Of a stretch of DNA of 64,000 bases, positions 61,088 through 64,000 are shown piece after piece. Positions within the stretch are counted from its first letter, which is position 1; each line of letters begins with the position of its first letter. Location: assembly GCF_002954445.1 (NCBI RefSeq), contig NZ_MQWA01000001.1, positions 2,611,666-2,675,665 on the forward strand, given 5' to 3'. The translations under genes were made by a program, and so were the position numbers. This stretch comes from Rubritalea profundi (lineage in GTDB: Bacteria; Verrucomicrobiota; Verrucomicrobiia; Verrucomicrobiales; Akkermansiaceae). The notes below the pieces were generated by a model. It did no database searches. It was not told the DNA's origin and was given only the letters and a program-made list of their open reading frames with translations.

Positions 61088-61993
61088 CTACAAATCAAAC
61101 CAGAGTGATTTGAGGTAGCGCTCACCGGTGTATTCTTCAGGCATTGGTAGGGCGGTGGCTTTGTGACTAATGGGGAGTCGGCGTGATGCTTCGTAAAGAA
61201 AGTCTGTGTCGCTTATTTTACGGCAGTTATTGGATGCTAGAATCCAGCCGCCAGGGTTGATGCAGCGTGATGCGAGGTCGGTGAGACGGTGGTAGTCCTT
61301 TTCGACGCGGAATACTTTGCCTTTATCATCGCGCGAGAACGTGGGTGGGTCGAGAATGATGCCGTCGAACTTACGGCCCTGTTTTACGAAGCGATTGAGC
61401 CAATGGAAGGTGTCACCTTTGCAGAAGTAGTGCTCGGACGGGTCGAGCTGGTTGTGGGCGAGATTTTTTTTCGCCCAGTCGAGATAGGGTTGGGAGAGGT
61501 CTAAGGTGGAAGTGATGGCTCCACCCATGGCGGCTGAAACTGAAAAAGCACCCGTGTAGGCAAAGGTGTTGAGTATACGATCACCACTGCCCACGCGCTC
61601 GCGGACCCTCTTGCGGTTTTCCCGTTGGTCTAGAAAAATTCCTTGGGAGTAACCGGATTTGAATGAGATCTCGTAGTCGATACCAGACTCGCGAGCGATG
61701 AATGGCTTGAGTTGCGCAGGGCCTGCCATGTGGAAGGGATCAGTCTTCTGTTGTTGGTCTAGCTGTTTCCAATAGACAGTTTTGCCACAATGCTCGAAGA
61801 AATTGCGCACTCCCTGAGTGATCAGTCGGTCTCGGGTCGAGAGTACCCAGCGGTCGGCAAAGGTTTCGAGGAAGACGTCACGAATGCCATCTCCAGCTCC
61901 GTCGAAAAGCCTTACGGCGTTGGTGTCGTCATCGAGTAGATGCTGACGTTTGGCGATGGCTTCTTCAAAGAGCTGCGAGTTGGACGGTTGCAT
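61088..61993 (-). CDS. RlmI-like class I rRNA methyltransferase
   Basis: 301 aa. The Methyltrans_SAM core has FAYTGAFSVSAA (SAM loop), the catalytic-type LDPPTFSRDDKGK, and LASNNCRKI. Relatives (RlmI/RlmK) methylate 23S rRNA cytosine C5. The frame is open to 62302, but that stretch is antisense to the start of the mutase gene; MQPSNSQLFEEA is the sensible start. The N-terminal PUA part of full RlmI is reduced. Confidence 0.85.
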   Translation of the reverse strand: MQPSNSQLFEEAIAKRQHLLDDDTNAVRLFDGAGDGIRDVFLETFADRWVLSTRDRLITQGVRNFFEHCGKTVYWKQLDQQQKTDPFHMAGPAQLKPFIARESGIDYEISFKSGYSQGIFLDQRENRKRVRERVGSGDRILNTFAYTGAFSVSAAMGGAITSTLDLSQPYLDWAKKNLAHNQLDPSEHYFCKGDTFHWLNRFVKQGRKFDGIILDPPTFSRDDKGKVFRVEKDYHRLTDLASRCINPGGWILASNNCRKISDTDFLYEASRRLPISHKATALPMPEEYTGERYLKSLWFDL

Positions 61994-62072
61994 GGGATCA
62001 GTGTGGCTGGAATGTGACACGATTTCTAGTGAAATGCGAGTTTGTGGGATTGCCTTCTCATTTTTGAGTCTT

Positions 62073-64000
62073 ATGATCCAGCTCGAAATGAGTGACCTTT
62101 TATCCCTTCTCGATAAGGCCGTGGAATACGGCGATCTACTAGTGTCATCCCGTGAGAATATTGCAGCATTGTTAGCTGGTACGGATTCTCCTGTGGCTGA
62201 AGCTGCTGTGACTGAACTAGCACAAGCTGGTGAGTGGAATGAACTGAATGATAGGTTCTTTAAGACTTTGGCATTCGGCACTGGTGGACTACGTGGACGC
62301 ACCGTCGGCCGTGTGGTGACTAAAGCTGAACAAGGAGCTGGTGGGCCACTTGGACGCCCTGAGCATCCATGTGTCGGTACCGCGACAATGAATTTTTATA
62401 ATGTCGGTCGCGCGATTCGCGGAATGATCGCCTACATCAAGCAGCACAGAGCGGCTAATGGTATCGAAGGAAAGCCAAGTTTCGCTTTTGCTGAGGACAC
62501 CCGCCACTTTTCACGCGATTTTGCAGAGTTCTGTGCCAAGGTCTGTAATGACCACGGATGTGACGCCTACATTTTTGAGGCAGCACGCGCGACTCCTCAG
62601 TTGTCCTTCCTCATCCGTGAGCTTCGTCTAGATTCTGGTGTGGTTCTCACCGCGAGCCATAACCCAGCACAAGACAATGGATTTAAAGCGTATTTCAACC
62701 AAGGTGCCCAGCTGGTGGAGCCCCATGCATCTGCTGTGTTAGAAGAGTTTCAATCGATCACGGAAGAAGCCTACCAGCCGGTTGCTGAAGCTGAACGCGG
62801 TACACTCACTGTACTTGGCGCCGAGGCTGACCGTCGTTATGTCGACAAACTCAAGACCCTTCTACTCCGTCCTGACCTGCTAGAAAACGGTGGAGCGAAA
62901 GTGGTATTCACTAACATCCACGGCACTGGCGGCCACATTTCAGTGCCGATCCTGCGTGAGCTTGGATTCGATGTGCTGACCGTTGCCGAGCAAGATGGCG
63001 GCGATGGGCGCTTCCCAACAGTCGCCTCACCAAACCCAGAAAATGCTGCAGCTCTAAAGATGGCGATCGACCTTGCGGAACAAGAGAATGCTGAAATTGT
63101 TATCGGCACTGATCCTGATTGCGACCGTATGGGCGTGGCTGTGCGCAATGATGCTGGCGAGATGCAGTTACTTACTGGTAATCAAATCGGTTCACTCATG
63201 GCTTGGTACCGCACCAAGACGATGTTTGATCTGGGAATCCTCAGTGACTCTAACCGCGGCCACGCCGTGCTGATCAAGACCTACGTGACCACCGAGCTTC
63301 AGACGGCTATTGCTGAGAAGTTTGGAGTGAATATGGTAGACACCCTCACTGGATTTAAATTCATTTCCGACAAACTCCAAAAGTACGAAAATGGTATTCC
63401 AGCGAGCAAGATCAATGGTAACTACCGCGATCTCTCTGAAGAGGAAAGTCGTAAGCTTCGTCTGGAGTATTCACGCTTCTTCATCTTTGGTGGTGAGGAA
63501 TCCTACGGTTACCTCGGTGCTGACTTTGTCCGCGACAAGGATGGCAACATGGCAGCTGTGATGTTCGCCGAGGTTGCAGCCTATGCGAAGAGTGTTGGCA
63601 AGACGATCGCTGGCTTACTGGACGATATCTACTCTGAGTTCGGATTTCACCTCGAAGACGGCAAGTCCATGGTGATGGAAGGAGCAGAAGGTGCAGCGCA
63701 GATCAAAGCTCTCAATGATTCTTATTCTAACACACCACCAACGGAGGTTGATGGCGTAGCAGTCAGCCGAGTGCGCGATTTCGCGAAAGAGCAATTTGAA
63801 GACAGCGAGGGAGATTCACTTCCAAGTGCTGGCATGTTGATTGTTGAGCTCGAAGACGGACGTTCCTTTGCGGTTCGGCCATCTGGAACTGAGCCGAAGA
63901 TCAAGTTCTACTTGTTCGGTAAAGATGCTCCGTCCGATGACCTCGCAGCTAGTAAGCAAAAGGTGCGTGATGGCCTTGCTAGTCTTTGGGCTGCGTTAGA
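62073..64000 (+). CDS. Phospho-sugar mutase (phosphoglucomutase/phosphomannomutase), 3' end cut by window
   Basis: At least 642 codons without a stop; runs past the window end. Active-site phosphoserine motif TASHNPAQDNG, metal loop DPDCDR, sugar-binding GGEESYGY and phosphate-binding RPSGTEPKIK are present in the correct order, with FGTGGLRGR at the start. Converts hexose 1- and 6-phosphates. A second Met at 62088 (MSDLLSLL) is an alternative start. Divergent from the methyltransferase. Confidence 0.93.
   Translation, partial: MIQLEMSDLLSLLDKAVEYGDLLVSSRENIAALLAGTDSPVAEAAVTELAQAGEWNELNDRFFKTLAFGTGGLRGRTVGRVVTKAEQGAGGPLGRPEHPCVGTATMNFYNVGRAIRGMIAYIKQHRAANGIEGKPSFAFAEDTRHFSRDFAEFCAKVCNDHGCDAYIFEAARATPQLSFLIRELRLDSGVVLTASHNPAQDNGFKAYFNQGAQLVEPHASAVLEEFQSITEEAYQPVAEAERGTLTVLGAEADRRYVDKLKTLLLRPDLLENGGAKVVFTNIHGTGGHISVPILRELGFDVLTVAEQDGGDGRFPTVASPNPENAAALKMAIDLAEQENAEIVIGTDPDCDRMGVAVRNDAGEMQLLTGNQIGSLMAWYRTKTMFDLGILSDSNRGHAVLIKTYVTTELQTAIAEKFGVNMVDTLTGFKFISDKLQKYENGIPASKINGNYRDLSEEESRKLRLEYSRFFIFGGEESYGYLGADFVRDKDGNMAAVMFAEVAAYAKSVGKTIAGLLDDIYSEFGFHLEDGKSMVMEGAEGAAQIKALNDSYSNTPPTEVDGVAVSRVRDFAKEQFEDSEGDSLPSAGMLIVELEDGRSFAVRPSGTEPKIKFYLFGKDAPSDDLAASKQKVRDGLASLWAAL

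Noticed and set aside
61994-62302. 103-residue N-terminal extension of the RlmI-like protein
   Set aside because: It is the antisense of the mutase start and low-complexity; the family begins near MQPSNSQLFEEA.

Overview
The window looks like a chromosome segment of a marine-type verrucomicrobium (Verrucomicrobiae, Rubritalea/Haloferula-like). This rests on family content: a PEP-CTERM protein ending in VPEPSTTALIGLGG plus a basic tail, several S1 sulfatases, DUF1552 and TlpA proteins of the planctomycete/verrucomicrobial type, an ECF sigma/FecR pair, FAD_oxidored enzymes and an extra-long CusA. No rRNA gene is present to settle the taxonomy, and no tRNA gene was recognised.

Layout. (1) 0-11.2 kb is intact housekeeping sequence: carB, a PIN/TRAM membrane protein, folA, folC, accD, comF-like, a CPBP protease, cdsA and dxr. 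(2) 11.2-18.8 kb is repeat-rich and decaying: a ~200-bp dispersed repeat (called R2 here), a 225-bp MITE inserted in one R2 copy, a thioredoxin, a Fic enzyme, and truncated or frameshifted GH5, papain-like and sialate-esterase genes. A CTCATTTAGTCTGTCT-like motif recurs next to gene breakpoints. (3) 18.8-25.8 kb is a copper/heavy-metal efflux locus (DUF3347 protein, CusA, and a CusB split by one base). (4) 26-30.5 kb holds an MFS transporter, a methyltransferase and debris of DUF1552, DUF1080-like and sulfatase genes. (5) 30.8-43.3 kb is a polysaccharide/sulfatase island with a PEP-CTERM protein, an ECF sigma-FecR pair, two FAD_oxidored enzymes, a DUF4405-DUF2271-like membrane protein with a covalent-FMN-type motif, ApbE and two intact sulfatases. 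(6) 43.3-54.5 kb contains a VWA protein, a GH5-GDPD fusion, a nested palindromic element, broken TPR and TlpA genes, an EEP-family protein and a GH20 hexosaminidase. (7) 54.6-64 kb is intact chromosome again: PLD, MBL-fold protein, ilvE, FetAB, an orphan LolD-like ATPase, an RlmI-like methyltransferase and a phospho-sugar mutase that runs off the window.

How the genes fit together. The most interesting group is 38.5-43.3 kb: a Tat-exported FAD oxidoreductase, a predicted heme-anchoring, FMN-carrying membrane protein, the ApbE transferase that would load the FMN, then a sulfatase. It reads as an extracytoplasmic flavin electron-transfer module attached to sulfated-glycan degradation. The second theme is instability: at least eight genes between 15.9 and 51 kb carry apparent single-base frameshifts, two of them at A9 tracts, while none was seen in about 20 kb of flanking core genes. 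Several palindromic mobile elements share TACCA ends and TAA/TTA target duplications.
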